Below, piece by piece: positions 1 to 10,936 of a stretch of DNA of 64,000 bases. The position numbers and the translations under genes are program-made. Below the pieces are notes generated by a model. The model had not been told where the DNA came from. It did no database searches and saw only the letters and a list, made by a program, of their open reading frames with translations. The stretch spans positions 459,237-523,236 of the forward strand of contig NZ_FWYB01000002.1 in assembly GCF_900176505.1 (NCBI RefSeq), in the 5' to 3' direction. Numbering within the stretch: position 1 is the stretch's first letter; the number at the start of each line of letters is the position of its first letter. The DNA comes from Pedobacter nyackensis (GTDB lineage: Bacteria; Bacteroidota; Bacteroidia; Sphingobacteriales; Sphingobacteriaceae).

Positions 1-599
<599 letters not shown>

Positions 600-683
600 A
601 AAAAATGTTACTTGTTTCCAGCAGCATCGAATTAAACTTTTTTAAATATACATTGTTCTAACACAATAAATTAGATACTGATT

Positions 684-716
684 CCTGCATCTTTTATGGA
701 AAACCGTTGATGCAGG
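684..716 (+). terminator. Possible hairpin terminator after pgi
   Basis: CCTGCATC and GATGCAGG form an 8-bp perfect stem around a 17-base loop, followed by a poor T-rich stretch (CATCTTATTT). The loop is long and the T tract weak, so this is only a candidate terminator; it could also be a structure in the leader of the next gene. Confidence 0.35.
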
Positions 717-748
717 CATCTTATTTATAAAATTAAAAAACACATCTG

Positions 749-1288
749 ATGAAAACAATTAAGAGCATTTTAGTACTTGCCACATTGCTGTTTGCAATGC
801 AGGTAAACGCGCAAACGGATAAGGAGACAACAATAAAGATAATTAACAACCAAAACTATGTATTCAATGCATCCTCTGCGTTGCCTATGTCCAGTTACGA
901 GGTAAGTAAAGTACTCAGTAGAATGCCTGGAGGAGGTGGAGGTGGTACAATCCAGCTTTCAGGTTCACAATATCAACTTATTGTGACCAAAGATAGCGTA
1001 GAGTCTTACCTGCCTTATTACGGAAGAGCATACACCGCTACAATTGGCGTGAACCCTGATGAATCAGGAATTAAATTCAAGTCTAAAAAATTTACATACA
1101 AAGCCGACAAGAAAAAGAAAGGTTCCTGGTTAATTACCATGAATTTTAAAGACACCAAAGACGTCCAATCGATGACCTTGAATGTTTCTGAGAATGGCTA
1201 TGCTACCCTAAATGTAAACAGCAACAATAGGCAACCCATCACTTTTAATGGATACATGAGTGAGCCAAAAGAAAAGAAACAAAAATAA
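749..1288 (+). CDS. DUF4251 family exported protein
   Basis: A 179-residue protein with a clear Sec signal peptide (MKTIKSILVLATLLFAMQVNA, cleavage expected before Gln22) and a C-terminal beta-rich region containing repeated Phe/Tyr/Gly motifs and the ending QPITFNGYMS, which I recognise as typical of the DUF4251 family of Bacteroidota. A six-glycine run lies near residues 61-66, just before the conserved domain. The function of the family is unknown. The lysine-rich tail (EKKQK) is ordinary. It stands alone, with a strong palindromic terminator directly after it that it shares with the convergent cyclase gene. The start is fixed by the signal peptide. Confidence 0.8.
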   Translation: MKTIKSILVLATLLFAMQVNAQTDKETTIKIINNQNYVFNASSALPMSSYEVSKVLSRMPGGGGGGTIQLSGSQYQLIVTKDSVESYLPYYGRAYTATIGVNPDESGIKFKSKKFTYKADKKKKGSWLITMNFKDTKDVQSMTLNVSENGYATLNVNSNNRQPITFNGYMSEPKEKKQK

Positions 1289-1315
1289 TCATCCTGCAGG
1301 ATGACGATAAAACAT

Positions 1316-1353
1316 AAAAAAAACGCCTTGCAGATCTGCAAGGCGTTTTTTTT
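1316..1353. terminator. Bidirectional intrinsic terminator between convergent genes
   Basis: A perfect palindrome with arms AACGCCTTGCAG and CTGCAAGGCGTT, flanked by eight A on the left and eight T on the right. It can therefore terminate the DUF4251 gene on the plus strand and the cyclase operon on the minus strand. Confidence 0.93.
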
Positions 1354-1360
1354 ATGTGCT

Positions 1361-2455
1361 TTATTTCTTAGCCTGAAGCTTAACTTCAAACATTTTAGGC
1401 CATTTTTTGCCCGTAACAAACAGACGCTTCCCTGCTTTATCCCAGGCAATACCATTCAACACGTTATTTGCGCGCTCCTCATCGTCTTTAAAGTAATCAA
1501 CCGGCAACAATCCCGTAAAATCGATTTGCTTTTCTATAACCCCTGTTTTAGGGTCAATCACAACAATAATATTCTTGGTATAAACATTGGCATAAATCTT
1601 ACCATCAATGTACTCCAACTCATTCAGCGAATCAACCGGGCCATTGTTATCATATACCTCTATGGCGCGTTCCTCTATATAAGAATCTTTATTCAGGAAC
1701 CAAAGCTTATTCGTTCCGTCTGATTTGATCAACTGGCTACCATCGAAACAAAGCCCCCAGCCTTCCATACTCGACTGATAAGGGAAAGTCGACAACTGCT
1801 TAAACGTTTTTGCATCAAACACCAGCCCCATACGGCTTTGCCAGGTTAGCATAATCACCTTATCACCAACTAAACTCGATCCTTCTCCAAAATACTGATC
1901 TTCCAATTTAATTTGCTGCAACACTTTGCCTGATTTTACGTCAACCCAACGCAAGGTAGAATGCTGCTCCTGACCAGTGCTTTCTAAAAACCTGCCATTA
2001 TGGTATTCCAGGCCCTGCGTATAGGCCGAGGTATCATGCTGCATAGTATTCACCACCTGATAACTATATAATTCAGGCTTTAGCTTCGATTTAAGCTCGA
2101 TATTAATCGTCAGTGTGTCTTTTTCTGCACCGTTATCTACCACCGCCGTAATCAGCTTATAACCCAAAGAAAGGCCTGCAGTACTAACTGAAATCCCTTC
2201 CGCATTATTTTTTACGCCTACCTGCTTGCCATCTAATAAGTAAGTGGCATTAGCAACATTTGTTCCTTCCGGAACATCGAGTTCAATTTTTAATTCTTCC
2301 CCCAAACCAACGGCCTGTCCCTGTTCAGGGAACTTAAATGAAAAACCCGGAATTGATGATCTCTCCTTGCAGGAGATCACAAATGATAAACTAAACAACA
2401 AGCAAATTACAGGCATTGCTTTACTTAACGTGTTTTTAACTTGGCCAGAATGCAT
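1361..2455 (-). CDS. Glutaminyl-peptide cyclotransferase lipoprotein (Glu_cyclase_2 family)
   Basis: Predicted to cyclise N-terminal glutamine of exported proteins to pyroglutamate. The 364-residue sequence has a lipoprotein signal with Cys29 in the lipobox (FVISC), an Ig-like segment around residues 35-125, then a beta-propeller of the plant/bacterial cyclase type. Family motifs are AYTQGLEY, EGWGLCFDG, LNELEYIDG and NNVLNGIAWD. Many Bacteroidota proteins acquire N-terminal Gln after signal cleavage, so a periplasmic or outer-membrane-anchored cyclase makes sense. It is the last gene of the dnaG operon and its start overlaps the end of yraN by 20 bp, which suggests translational coupling. 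A later Met at residue 14 is an alternative start, but the basic N-terminal region favours the longer form. Confidence 0.88.
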   Translation of the reverse strand: MHSGQVKNTLSKAMPVICLLFSLSFVISCKERSSIPGFSFKFPEQGQAVGLGEELKIELDVPEGTNVANATYLLDGKQVGVKNNAEGISVSTAGLSLGYKLITAVVDNGAEKDTLTINIELKSKLKPELYSYQVVNTMQHDTSAYTQGLEYHNGRFLESTGQEQHSTLRWVDVKSGKVLQQIKLEDQYFGEGSSLVGDKVIMLTWQSRMGLVFDAKTFKQLSTFPYQSSMEGWGLCFDGSQLIKSDGTNKLWFLNKDSYIEERAIEVYDNNGPVDSLNELEYIDGKIYANVYTKNIIVVIDPKTGVIEKQIDFTGLLPVDYFKDDEERANNVLNGIAWDKAGKRLFVTGKKWPKMFEVKLQAKK

Positions 2456-2798
2456 CTTTTATATGATTAATTTGATAAATGTCCTTATTTTCAAAAACAA
2501 TTGCAATAATGTCAAAACGAATCTCCCCCTGGTGTTGCCTCATTTCTATATAAGCTGAGGAAGCAAACTCAAGTTGTTTCTCCTTTTTATAGCTCACAAA
2601 ATCCTCAGGATGGCCATAATCAACAGAACTGCGCGTTTTCACCTCTACAAAAATGATAGTTCCTTCCTGATCCGCAATCACATCAACTTCTGCTCTCGCA
2701 CATCTCCAGTTGGTATTTAAAATACGGTAACCACAACTTTCCAGATATGCTACTGCGATTTTTTCGCCCCATGTGCCCAGATCGTTGTGTATTGCCAT
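2436..2798 (-). CDS. YraN / UPF0102 family nuclease-like protein
   Basis: A 120-residue protein of the UPF0102 family, which has the restriction-endonuclease-like fold. Visible motifs are the N-terminal GEKIAVAYLESCGY, the core RCARAEVDVIADQ, and FVEVKTRSS, which together carry the acidic and E-x-K residues of a PD-(D/E)xK-like site. The length matches the family. Its biological role is not firmly established; a role in DNA handling is inferred. It starts only two bases after the stop codon of dnaG and overlaps the following cyclase gene, so it is part of that operon. Confidence 0.93.
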   Translation of the reverse strand: MAIHNDLGTWGEKIAVAYLESCGYRILNTNWRCARAEVDVIADQEGTIIFVEVKTRSSVDYGHPEDFVSYKKEKQLEFASSAYIEMRQHQGEIRFDIIAIVFENKDIYQINHIKDAFWPS

Positions 2799-2800
2799 TG

Positions 2801-4801
2801 CTATTTTAAGATTGTAATCCCCAAATGTTTGGATATTTCTCTTTCCACCCCTTTCATTGCCACAAATCGCTGCATCAGAATTTCAAGATTTACCGGATCT
2901 GCCTCTGTTTTGATTTCGTTGGCAATGCTTATAAGTATTCCGGCAATCTTTGCCTTTTTCAGGTGAAATAATCCTCCTAAAATAGTTTTCTTCAGATTTT
3001 CCGATTCGTCCTTCACATAAATATTGTGCTTATTTTCCCAGTTCTCACTCAAAGCATATGGAGAGGTAGAAAGCGTAATCGCCAGATCCGCAATTTGTCG
3101 GTCCTGACTATTGATAAACTGACTGGCAACAGGCAAATGCCCGTTATCAATTTCATCCCTATAGCTTTTAATGATAGCCCCACAAAGCTTGTCCTCAAAG
3201 TCAACATCTGTTAAATTCTGAATGATGAAAGACCCGATATACATGTTATCTATACCATCCCAATTCACCAATTCATGCCCATAGCCAAGTAATAAGCGCA
3301 CAATCTCCCTTTCCTGTGTCTGATCAAGGCTAGGTGGTGGTTCCGAAGGAGCCGGAGCCTCATATGGCCCGGAGCTTTCAAACAGATTATCGGGCGGCCC
3401 ATCCTCATAAGGCTGATAAGCATTACCTTGATTGTTCTGGTGTTTCTGAAAAGACTGCGTTTGTGGACTTGGGTTATTTGCCGAAGCTTTCTTAAACTTT
3501 GCAACCCTCATTTTGTTGAGTTCCGAAAGCAATGTTCTTTCCTCAACCTGTAACAACCCACTACATTCCCTTATAAAAACAGCAGCCTTAATCTCATCAG
3601 GGATTTTGGCAATACTTTCTATAATATCCCTGATGATACCGGCCCGTTTTATCGGATCAGTACCAGCCTCTTTAAGCAGGATATTGGCTTTATACAGGAT
3701 AAAATCCCTGCGGTTGTTTTCTATATACTTTTTAAACTCCCCCGAACCTACATGATGCATGTAAGAATCCGGATCATGTCCATCCGGAAATGATACAACC
3801 TTAACGTTTAGCCCCTCCTCCAGGATCATGTCCAATCCACGTAAGGAAGCCTTGATTCCCGCAGCATCACCATCATAAAGGATGGTCACATTCTCCGTAA
3901 ACCTGCCAATTAATCTGATTTGCTCAGTGGTTAACGAGGTACCTGACGAGGCCACTACGTTCTCAATCCCTGCCTGGTGCACAGCCAATACATCGGCATA
4001 ACCTTCTACCAGGTAGCAATTATCAAACTCCCTAATGGCCTTTTTCGCATGGTACAAACCATAAAGCACATTGGATTTGTGGTAGATATCACTCTCCGGA
4101 GAGTTTACATATTTGGGAACATTCTTATCCGTCTTTAATGTCCGGCCACCAAAACCAATTACCCTACCGGTAAAGTTATGGATCGGAAACATTACCCGGC
4201 CCCTGAAGCGGTCGTACAGTTTGCCCTTATCATTTCTGATGGCCAATCCTGTTTTCTCCAGGTACTCTTCCTTATGACCGCTAACAACGGCCTTCTGGAT
4301 CAGTGCATCCCATACATCGGGCGAATAACCGACCTGGAATTTCTTTAAAATATCTTCCCGGAAACCACGCTCCTTAAAATAGCTCAAACCTATTGCACGG
4401 CCATCGGTGCCGGTCCACAACTCATTAGAGAAAAAACTAGCTGCATATTCCGAAACGATATAAAGACTTTCCCGGGCGTTTTGGGCTTCAATATTTTGGG
4501 GCGACTGTACCGTCTCCTCAACTTCAATATTATATTTTTGCGCCAGGTACTTCAGTGCTTCCGGGTAGGAATACTTCTCGTGATCCATAATAAAATGGAC
4601 CGAGTCTCCCCCCTTACCGCAACCAAAACACTTATAAATTCCTTTGGTTACTGAAACATTAAACGATGGCGTTTTCTCATTATGAAAAGGACAGTTCCCG
4701 ATTAAACTTGAACCCCGCTTTTTTAGCGCAACAAAGTCACCCACCACCTCTTCAATACGGGCAGTGTCCATTATTTTTGTTATGGTCTCCTGATTAATCA
4801 T
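2801..4801 (-). CDS. dnaG: DNA primase
   Basis: Synthesises RNA primers at the replication fork. The 666 residues contain the N-terminal zinc-binding domain (Cys37, His40, Cys58, Cys61 in CPFH and CFGC), the catalytic core, and the Toprim domain with LVEGYADVLA and ILYDGDAAGIKAS followed by DGHDPDSYM. A proline- and glutamine-rich linker (about residues 440-495) leads to a C-terminal domain that should bind DnaB helicase. Length is normal for the family. It is in a minus-strand operon, 18 bases downstream of an unknown exported protein and two bases upstream of yraN. Unlike in many Proteobacteria there is no rpsU or rpoD next to it. Confidence 0.98.
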   Translation of the reverse strand: MINQETITKIMDTARIEEVVGDFVALKKRGSSLIGNCPFHNEKTPSFNVSVTKGIYKCFGCGKGGDSVHFIMDHEKYSYPEALKYLAQKYNIEVEETVQSPQNIEAQNARESLYIVSEYAASFFSNELWTGTDGRAIGLSYFKERGFREDILKKFQVGYSPDVWDALIQKAVVSGHKEEYLEKTGLAIRNDKGKLYDRFRGRVMFPIHNFTGRVIGFGGRTLKTDKNVPKYVNSPESDIYHKSNVLYGLYHAKKAIREFDNCYLVEGYADVLAVHQAGIENVVASSGTSLTTEQIRLIGRFTENVTILYDGDAAGIKASLRGLDMILEEGLNVKVVSFPDGHDPDSYMHHVGSGEFKKYIENNRRDFILYKANILLKEAGTDPIKRAGIIRDIIESIAKIPDEIKAAVFIRECSGLLQVEERTLLSELNKMRVAKFKKASANNPSPQTQSFQKHQNNQGNAYQPYEDGPPDNLFESSGPYEAPAPSEPPPSLDQTQEREIVRLLLGYGHELVNWDGIDNMYIGSFIIQNLTDVDFEDKLCGAIIKSYRDEIDNGHLPVASQFINSQDRQIADLAITLSTSPYALSENWENKHNIYVKDESENLKKTILGGLFHLKKAKIAGILISIANEIKTEADPVNLEILMQRFVAMKGVEREISKHLGITILK

Positions 4802-4819
4802 ACGCGCTTTCCTCCCAAT

Positions 4820-5773
4820 TTAATTATTTTTTCCCTTTCCCTGATGATAATCTCTTTGCAAAACCAGCACACTAGCTCTTTCCGGTTTCTTCATCGGAAC
4901 ATTCCAATTGCCCTGGTAACTGATTTTAGCGGGTAGCTTCTCTTCCCCAAAATAACGCATTTCAATGTTCATCTGCACATTAAAATCAAAAAGCATATTA
5001 CTATACTTCATGTCTACGTATCTGCCCAGTATTTCGAAATTACGCTTATCAAAAATCGTAGTAAGCTCCTTAATCATCAGGCCATCCTTAGTCCATTTGC
5101 TCAAATCAGGTTTTACAACAACCTTAAAACGATAAACAGGAATGGAATCCAGATAGGTTCCACTATGAAAGCTATAATCATAATACTGCCGCATATTGGC
5201 TGTAAAAATCTCTGTTTTACTACCAATAAATGGCAAGCCCTTAACCGGTCGGCCCGGCGAAAAGATCAGTGTTTTAAGTTTCTCTTTATAACTGGCATTG
5301 CTGTTATCGGCTTTCCCTCCACCAAAGGAGTTTGATGAATGAGCCGACTGGTAAGCATTCATGAAAATATAGTCGAACATCTCTACCGTATACAGCTCAT
5401 GTTTCCCGTTTTTCTTAAACATCCTGCCGGTATCCTGTTTCACCAGATATTCCAGCCAGGGGGCACTATTCTCGCGTTTAACCTTACGATATAAGCGTCC
5501 GTTTACCTTGTTCTTCTTATCGTAAGAATAAATGCTGTTTTCGGCAGTAAAAGCATACTTCTTCATATTGCGAAAAGCCTGATAAAAACTCGTATCAGCA
5601 GTAACAGCTCTGATAAAAGTCTCTACACTTAACCGCTCAGCAGTAATATTTACGGCAGAATCCAGCTGGATGGTTTGCAGGGTATCCGGGTTGAACCGGG
5701 GAATAACCTGCGCATCCACAGTTCCGTAAACCAGCAACAGCACAAAAAAACAATAACGAAATACTTTACTCAT
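4820..5773 (-). CDS. Unknown exported protein between M20 hydrolase and dnaG
   Basis: I do not recognise a named family. The 317-residue protein has a signal peptide (about residues 1-21, ending TVDA) and a mature part rich in aromatic and basic residues (for example WLEYLVKQDTGRMFK, MRQYYDYSFHSGTYLDSIPVYRF, and WNVPMKKPERASV). The pattern of alternating strands suggests a beta-rich periplasmic or outer-membrane-associated protein, perhaps resembling the outer-membrane DUF3108/DUF5686 style proteins, but that is a guess. The start codon overlaps the last base of the preceding M20 gene's stop region (one-base overlap), so the two are co-translated. Nothing in it indicates catalytic activity. 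Confidence 0.75.
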   Translation of the reverse strand: MSKVFRYCFFVLLLVYGTVDAQVIPRFNPDTLQTIQLDSAVNITAERLSVETFIRAVTADTSFYQAFRNMKKYAFTAENSIYSYDKKNKVNGRLYRKVKRENSAPWLEYLVKQDTGRMFKKNGKHELYTVEMFDYIFMNAYQSAHSSNSFGGGKADNSNASYKEKLKTLIFSPGRPVKGLPFIGSKTEIFTANMRQYYDYSFHSGTYLDSIPVYRFKVVVKPDLSKWTKDGLMIKELTTIFDKRNFEILGRYVDMKYSNMLFDFNVQMNIEMRYFGEEKLPAKISYQGNWNVPMKKPERASVLVLQRDYHQGKGKNN

Positions 5774-6957
5774 TAATTTCCCAACTGCTTAAGCGCTATA
5801 TAAGCCATTAAGCCAGTCGAGACCTTTAAAGCATCCTCATCGATATCGAAGTTAGGCGTATGCACCGAATAATAAGTATCCTTCTCTTTATTTCCTGTAC
5901 CTAATCTGTAAAAGCAGGCATCAGTAATTTGCGAATAATAGGCAAAATCTTCCGCAGCCATCCAGATATCCAGATCAAGCACATTCTCTTCACCCAAATA
6001 ATCTACAGCAAAAGCACGTGCATTAGCCGTCAGTTTTTCCTCGTTGATCAGATAAGGATAGCCATCCATGATGTTAAATTCACAGCTTCCACCCATGCTT
6101 TCTGCAATGCCTTCTGCCATTTTCTTCATCAAACGTTTCGCTTCTTTACGCCATTCTTCATTCAGTGTTCTGAAAGTACCTTCCAGCTTTACTTCGTTAG
6201 GAATGATATTCGTTGCACCATTGGCAATCACCTTTCCAAAAGAAAGTACCGATGGCAAACGCGGGTCAGCATTTCTGCTCACAATCTGCTGTAAGGCAAC
6301 AATAATATGTGAAGTGATCAATACCGGATCTATATTTTGATGTGGCTGTGCGCCATGTCCGCCTTTACCACGAACTGTTACATATAACTCATCTGTAGAG
6401 GCCATATAAATACCTGAGCGGAAACCAACCTTACCAGAGTCAATCAAAGGCATTACATGTTGCCCAACGATATGCTGAGGCTTAGGATTCTCTAACACCC
6501 CTTCTTTAATCATGATGCTTGCTCCACCAGGTAAGATCTCCTCTGCAGGTTGAAAGATTAACTTTACAACACCACCAAATTCGGCCTTCAGGCTATTTAA
6601 AATATAGGCAGTACCTAATAACGACGAGCTATGTACATCATGTCCGCAAGCATGCATTACACCTGGGTTTTTAGACGTATAGGGCTTAACGTTCGCTTCT
6701 AATATTGGCAAGGCGTCCATATCGGCACGCAAAGCGATAATTTTATCAGAAGGAAGCTCACCTGTAATCAATCCCACAATACCCGTATCAGCCATTTCAG
6801 TAAAAGGAATGCCCCATTCCGTTAAAATACCCTTAATATAGGCTGAAGTCTGGAATTCCTTAAAAGAAAGCTCCGGATTAGCATGCAAATGCTGGCGATA
6901 ACCAACAACCTGTTCAAATATATCACCGGAAAGTGCCTGGATCTTGTCTTTAATCAT
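5773..6957 (-). CDS. M20 family metallopeptidase / N-acyl amino acid amidohydrolase
   Basis: A 394-residue zinc-type amidohydrolase that removes acyl groups from amino acids or cleaves small peptides. Metal-site motifs are MHACGHDVHSS, PAEEILPGGA with the catalytic Glu pair, and the late AAEDFAYYSQ. The dimerisation domain is indicated by GKGGHGAQPHQNIDPV. No signal peptide is visible, so it should be cytoplasmic. It sits between the SPOR protein (8-base overlap) and an unknown exported protein (one-base overlap), i.e. in a tight operon. The exact substrate (N-acetyl amino acid, hippurate, indole-acetyl-amino acid) cannot be told from sequence. Confidence 0.93.
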   Translation of the reverse strand: MIKDKIQALSGDIFEQVVGYRQHLHANPELSFKEFQTSAYIKGILTEWGIPFTEMADTGIVGLITGELPSDKIIALRADMDALPILEANVKPYTSKNPGVMHACGHDVHSSSLLGTAYILNSLKAEFGGVVKLIFQPAEEILPGGASIMIKEGVLENPKPQHIVGQHVMPLIDSGKVGFRSGIYMASTDELYVTVRGKGGHGAQPHQNIDPVLITSHIIVALQQIVSRNADPRLPSVLSFGKVIANGATNIIPNEVKLEGTFRTLNEEWRKEAKRLMKKMAEGIAESMGGSCEFNIMDGYPYLINEEKLTANARAFAVDYLGEENVLDLDIWMAAEDFAYYSQITDACFYRLGTGNKEKDTYYSVHTPNFDIDEDALKVSTGLMAYIALKQLGN

Positions 6958-7405
6958 TGTTATAGTTTAAATTAGGTGCATTTATTTTTTCCCTGAAAAT
7001 AAATAAAGTAGGGAATATCAGTCTCAGTTCATTCATTAAACGCTGTGCTTCGAGCCGCGTTCTGAAATCCCCTACCCGTAAATAATAGTTTGGTTGCTTA
7101 TAAGTAATGTAAGTATTGAGTTCAGGGTAGCTGGAGTTGAATTTGCTCTGTGCACTATACACCTCGCGCCTATCAGATCCATAAAAAATCTGTACACGGT
7201 AGCCCATTTGAGAAACAATGGTTGTTCCCGGCTTACCGGTACTCAAGATTCCGGGAGCGCCCGCGGCCGCCTTACTACTCAGTTCAATACGTTTGGCAAT
7301 TAAACTGTCTATCATAGGATCTTTCACTACCGAAACCACGCCTTTTGTCTGGGCCAATGCAACAGCAGAAAAACAACACAATACAACAGTTAAAAATTTC
7401 TTCAT
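6950..7405 (-). CDS. SPOR domain-containing exported protein
   Basis: A 151-residue protein with a signal peptide (MKKFLTVVLCCFSAVALAQ) and a C-terminal SPOR-type domain (about residues 66-145: GYRVQIFYGSDRREVYSA, then YYLRVGDFRTRLEAQRLMN). SPOR domains bind denuded peptidoglycan at division sites; binding here is inferred. The middle is a short linker. It is the first gene of the operon that continues through the M20 hydrolase to dnaG, and it begins just after the secA terminator. The end overlaps the M20 gene by eight bases. Confidence 0.88.
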   Translation of the reverse strand: MKKFLTVVLCCFSAVALAQTKGVVSVVKDPMIDSLIAKRIELSSKAAAGAPGILSTGKPGTTIVSQMGYRVQIFYGSDRREVYSAQSKFNSSYPELNTYITYKQPNYYLRVGDFRTRLEAQRLMNELRLIFPTLFIFREKINAPNLNYNND

Positions 7406-7415
7406 GAGTGGATAT

Positions 7416-7457
7416 AAAAAAAGAATGCCGAATTCTTTTTACAAAACTCGGCATTCT
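7416..7457 (-). terminator. Intrinsic terminator of secA
   Basis: On the minus strand AGAATGCCGA and TCGGCATTCT form a 10-bp stem around a 16-base loop, followed by six or seven U residues. It lies immediately after the secA stop and before the SPOR gene, separating the two transcription units. Confidence 0.9.
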
Positions 7458-7473
7458 ATATGTTTATTACAAA

Positions 7474-10400
7474 TTACAACCCTGCTCCGTGACAGTTTTT
7501 GAATTTCTTGCCGCTTCCGCAAGGGCAAGGCTCGTTACGACTTGTCGTTACCTCTTTGCGTATAGGCTGCTGAGGTGCAAGTTCACGAGTATCATCCATC
7601 ACATCAGCAGTGCTGCTTGATTGTGAAAACTCTGGTTTAGACATCTTCAATTTTGGCTGAGCAGGTCTTGGTGCCTGTGCTTCCCTGATATCATTAGGGT
7701 CTGCCTGTACAGGAATTCCACCTTTGTATAAGAAGCTTACTACCTCTTTGTTCACTGCATTCAACATGTTTTTAAACAAGTTAAAGGCTTCCATTTTATA
7801 AATGATTAATGGATCTTTCTGCTCGTAAACCGCATTTTGTACAGATTGCTTCAATTCATCCATCTCACGCAAATGCTCTTTCCATGACTCATCGATCAAG
7901 GCAAGTACAATTGTTTTCTCGAATGATTTAGTAATCTCACGGCCATGATTGTCGATCGCTTTCTTCAGGCTAACCGGAACCTGAATGCTACGTAATCCGT
8001 CAGTAAACGGAACAACGATTTGTTCAATCTGCTCACCACGTTCTTCAAATACCTGGTGTAATACCGGCATCGCCTGACCAATGATGGCATCCGATTTTCT
8101 TGCATAGAAAGCCGTTACCTCTTCAAATAATTTATCAGTTAAATGGTGAATTCCTCTTGAAGTGAATTCTGCTTCATCGATAGATGTATCTGCAGAGAAG
8201 TTTTTAATTACTTCCAGTTTAAACCCTTCGTAATTTCCTTCTTCTTTATATTCCGTTACGATATCTTCAGCAACGTCAAACGTCATATTGCTCATGTCTA
8301 CATCTAAACGATCGCCAAACAAGGCATTTTTACGTTTAGCATAGATCACAGAACGCTGTGAATTCATTACATCATCATATTCCAGCAAACGCTTACGGAT
8401 ACCGAAGTTGTTCTCTTCAACTTTCTTCTGTGCACGCTCAATAGATTTTGTGATCATTGAATGCTGAATTACTTCACCATCCTCAATACCCATTTTCACC
8501 ATGATGTTAGAGATTCTTTCAGATCCGAATAACCTCATTAAGTTATCTTCCAGTGACACGAAGAACTGAGATGAACCTGGATCTCCCTGACGACCTGCAC
8601 GACCACGTAACTGTCTGTCTACACGACGAGACTCATGACGCTCAGTACCAACAATCGCTAAACCTCCGGCTTCTTTAACGCCTGGGCCTAATTTAATATC
8701 CGTACCACGACCAGCCATGTTGGTAGCAATGGTAACCTGACCTGTCTGACCAGCTTCAGCAACAATATCAGCCTCTTTCTGGTGCATCTTCGCGTTCAAC
8801 ACATTGTGCTTAATACCACGAAGCTTCAACATTCTGCTCAATAATTCAGAGATCTCAACTGAAGTTGTACCCACCAATACCGGACGGCCTGCTTCTGTTA
8901 ATTTTACAATCTCTTCTGCTACTGCATTGTATTTTTCACGTACTGTACGGTATACATAATCCTGATGATCTTTTCTTGAAATCACCCTGTTTGTAGGGAT
9001 CTCAACCACATCCAGTTTATAGATCGACCAGAACTCACCTGCTTCTGTAGTCGCTGTACCAGTCATACCGCAAAGTTTGTGGTACATCCTGAAGAAGTTC
9101 TGCAAAGTTACTGTAGCATAAGTTTGTGAAGCATCTTCTACTTTCACATTCTCTTTAGCCTCAATAGCCTGGTGCAAACCATCCGAGTAACGACGACCAT
9201 CCATGATACGGCCAGTTTGCTCATCTACAATTTTAATCTTTCCTTCGTCGATGATGTATTCAACATCAATCTCAAACAAAGTATAAGCTTTTAACAATTG
9301 ATTCACAGAGTGGATACGTTCCGCTTTGATTGAATAATCGCGCATTAAAGCATCTTTCTGAGCAATCTTATCTTCGCTGCTTAACGATGATTTCTCTATC
9401 TCAGCAATCTCAGTGCCTACATCAGGCAATACGAAGAAGTGCGCATCTTCACCTGATTTGGTGATCAGCTCAATACCTTTTTCAGTAAGCTCAACCTGGT
9501 TGTTTTTCTCATCAATATAGAAGAACAGTTCCGAATCTACCTTAGGCATGTTCTTCGACTGATCAGCCATATAATGATTTTCAGTTTTCAATAGGGTTTG
9601 TTTCACACTACCCTCACTTAAAAACTTGATTAAGGCTTTATTTTTAGGCAAACCACGGTGTGCACGTAAAAGTGCTAAACCACCTTCACCTTCTTCGGTT
9701 CCGGCTTTACCATCATTAATTAATTTCTTAGCTTCATTTAAAGCTCTTGTCACATATTCTTTCTGCGCATTTACCAGACGTTCAATTCTTGGTTTCAGTT
9801 CATGGAACTCATGCTGATCGCCAAAAGGAACGGGACCGGAAATGATCAAAGGTGTACGGGCATCATCAATTAAAACTGAATCGACCTCATCCACCATTGC
9901 GAAATGCAATTTGCGCTGTACCAGTTGGTCCGGAGTCTGCGACATATTGTCACGCAGGTAATCGAAACCAAACTCATTATTGGTACCATAAGTAATATCT
10001 GCCAGGTAAGCATTTCTACGTTCCTGTGAATTCGGCTCATGCTTATCGATACAGTCGACCTTAATTCCGTGGAATTCGAACAACGGACCATTCCACTCCG
10101 AGTCACGACGTGCAAGGTAATCATTCACGGTTACGATGTGTACACCTTGTCCGGCTAAAGCATTCAGGTAAGCCGGCAATGTACTTACCAACGTTTTACC
10201 CTCACCCGTGGCCATCTCTGCGATTTTACCACTGTGTAACACCATACCACCGATCAACTGCACATCATAATGCACCATGTTCCATACGACCTCAACGCCT
10301 GCAGCATCCCAACGATTAGCCCAAAGTGCTTTATCGCCCTGAATCACTACATTTTTTCTGCGTGCAGCATAGTCACGGTCATGTTGTGTAGCCGTAACTT

Positions 10401-10782
10401 CCAATGTTTCATTTTCAGATAAACGTCTTGAAGTTTCTTTAATTACTGCAAAGGCTTCCGGTAGGATCTGTTGCAAAACCACCTCAAGCTCTTTATCGCG
10501 ATCTTTGATTAATGCATCGATCTGCTCATAGAGTGCAGTTTTCTCAGCCAGCGACAATTCCTGATTTTCAGCATCTGCCTTTAAGCCACTAATTTTACCA
10601 TCAATATCCGCCAATGCTTTCGCAATAACATCTTTAAAGTATACGGTTTTGGCACGCAGCTCATCATTGCTTAATGAAGCTAATTTTGCGTACTCCTCGT
10701 TTATTTTAGTAACTATTGGCTGTAATGCCTTTATATCTCTTTCTGATTTGCTTCCAAATATTTTGGTTAAAAATCCTAACAT
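7474..10782 (-). CDS. secA: Preprotein translocase ATPase SecA
   Basis: Motor ATPase that drives proteins through SecYEG. The 1102-residue sequence is about 200 residues longer than the E. coli protein, which is usual in Bacteroidota; extra sequence lies near residues 50-105 and around 320-440. Walker A ATGEGKT is at residues 191-197, the DEAD-like box is [10 protein letters not shown], the second helicase domain shows [12 protein letters not shown] and [14 protein letters not shown], and the C-terminus carries the zinc-binding SEC-C motif with Cys1086, Cys1088, Cys1097 and His1098. Its partner secG lies 25 kb away in the window. It is a single-gene unit ended by a strong terminator. Confidence 0.98.
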   Translation of the reverse strand: MLGFLTKIFGSKSERDIKALQPIVTKINEEYAKLASLSNDELRAKTVYFKDVIAKALADIDGKISGLKADAENQELSLAEKTALYEQIDALIKDRDKELEVVLQQILPEAFAVIKETSRRLSENETLEVTATQHDRDYAARRKNVVIQGDKALWANRWDAAGVEVVWNMVHYDVQLIGGMVLHSGKIAEMATGEGKTLVSTLPAYLNALAGQGVHIVTVNDYLARRDSEWNGPLFEFHGIKVDCIDKHEPNSQERRNAYLADITYGTNNEFGFDYLRDNMSQTPDQLVQRKLHFAMVDEVDSVLIDDARTPLIISGPVPFGDQHEFHELKPRIERLVNAQKEYVTRALNEAKKLINDGKAGTEEGEGGLALLRAHRGLPKNKALIKFLSEGSVKQTLLKTENHYMADQSKNMPKVDSELFFYIDEKNNQVELTEKGIELITKSGEDAHFFVLPDVGTEIAEIEKSSLSSEDKIAQKDALMRDYSIKAERIHSVNQLLKAYTLFEIDVEYIIDEGKIKIVDEQTGRIMDGRRYSDGLHQAIEAKENVKVEDASQTYATVTLQNFFRMYHKLCGMTGTATTEAGEFWSIYKLDVVEIPTNRVISRKDHQDYVYRTVREKYNAVAEEIVKLTEAGRPVLVGTTSVEISELLSRMLKLRGIKHNVLNAKMHQKEADIVAEAGQTGQVTIATNMAGRGTDIKLGPGVKEAGGLAIVGTERHESRRVDRQLRGRAGRQGDPGSSQFFVSLEDNLMRLFGSERISNIMVKMGIEDGEVIQHSMITKSIERAQKKVEENNFGIRKRLLEYDDVMNSQRSVIYAKRKNALFGDRLDVDMSNMTFDVAEDIVTEYKEEGNYEGFKLEVIKNFSADTSIDEAEFTSRGIHHLTDKLFEEVTAFYARKSDAIIGQAMPVLHQVFEERGEQIEQIVVPFTDGLRSIQVPVSLKKAIDNHGREITKSFEKTIVLALIDESWKEHLREMDELKQSVQNAVYEQKDPLIIYKMEAFNLFKNMLNAVNKEVVSFLYKGGIPVQADPNDIREAQAPRPAQPKLKMSKPEFSQSSSTADVMDDTRELAPQQPIRKEVTTSRNEPCPCGSGKKFKNCHGAGL

Positions 10783-10936
10783 GCTATGTTTTGTGTTTAT
10801 GTATTTCTTAAAATGATCAAATTACAACAACCAAGCCATGTAGCTGATTAAGCCACAATGTCAGTTGCAGGGGCGCTGAAAGCACAAATATCTTGTACCT
10901 GGCGGATTAGAATAAATCTATTAAAAATGGGAAGCG

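Noticed and set aside
1301..1723. Plus-strand ORF of 140 codons overlapping the cyclase
   Set aside because: It is antisense to a well-supported lipoprotein gene and has no signal, motif or start context.
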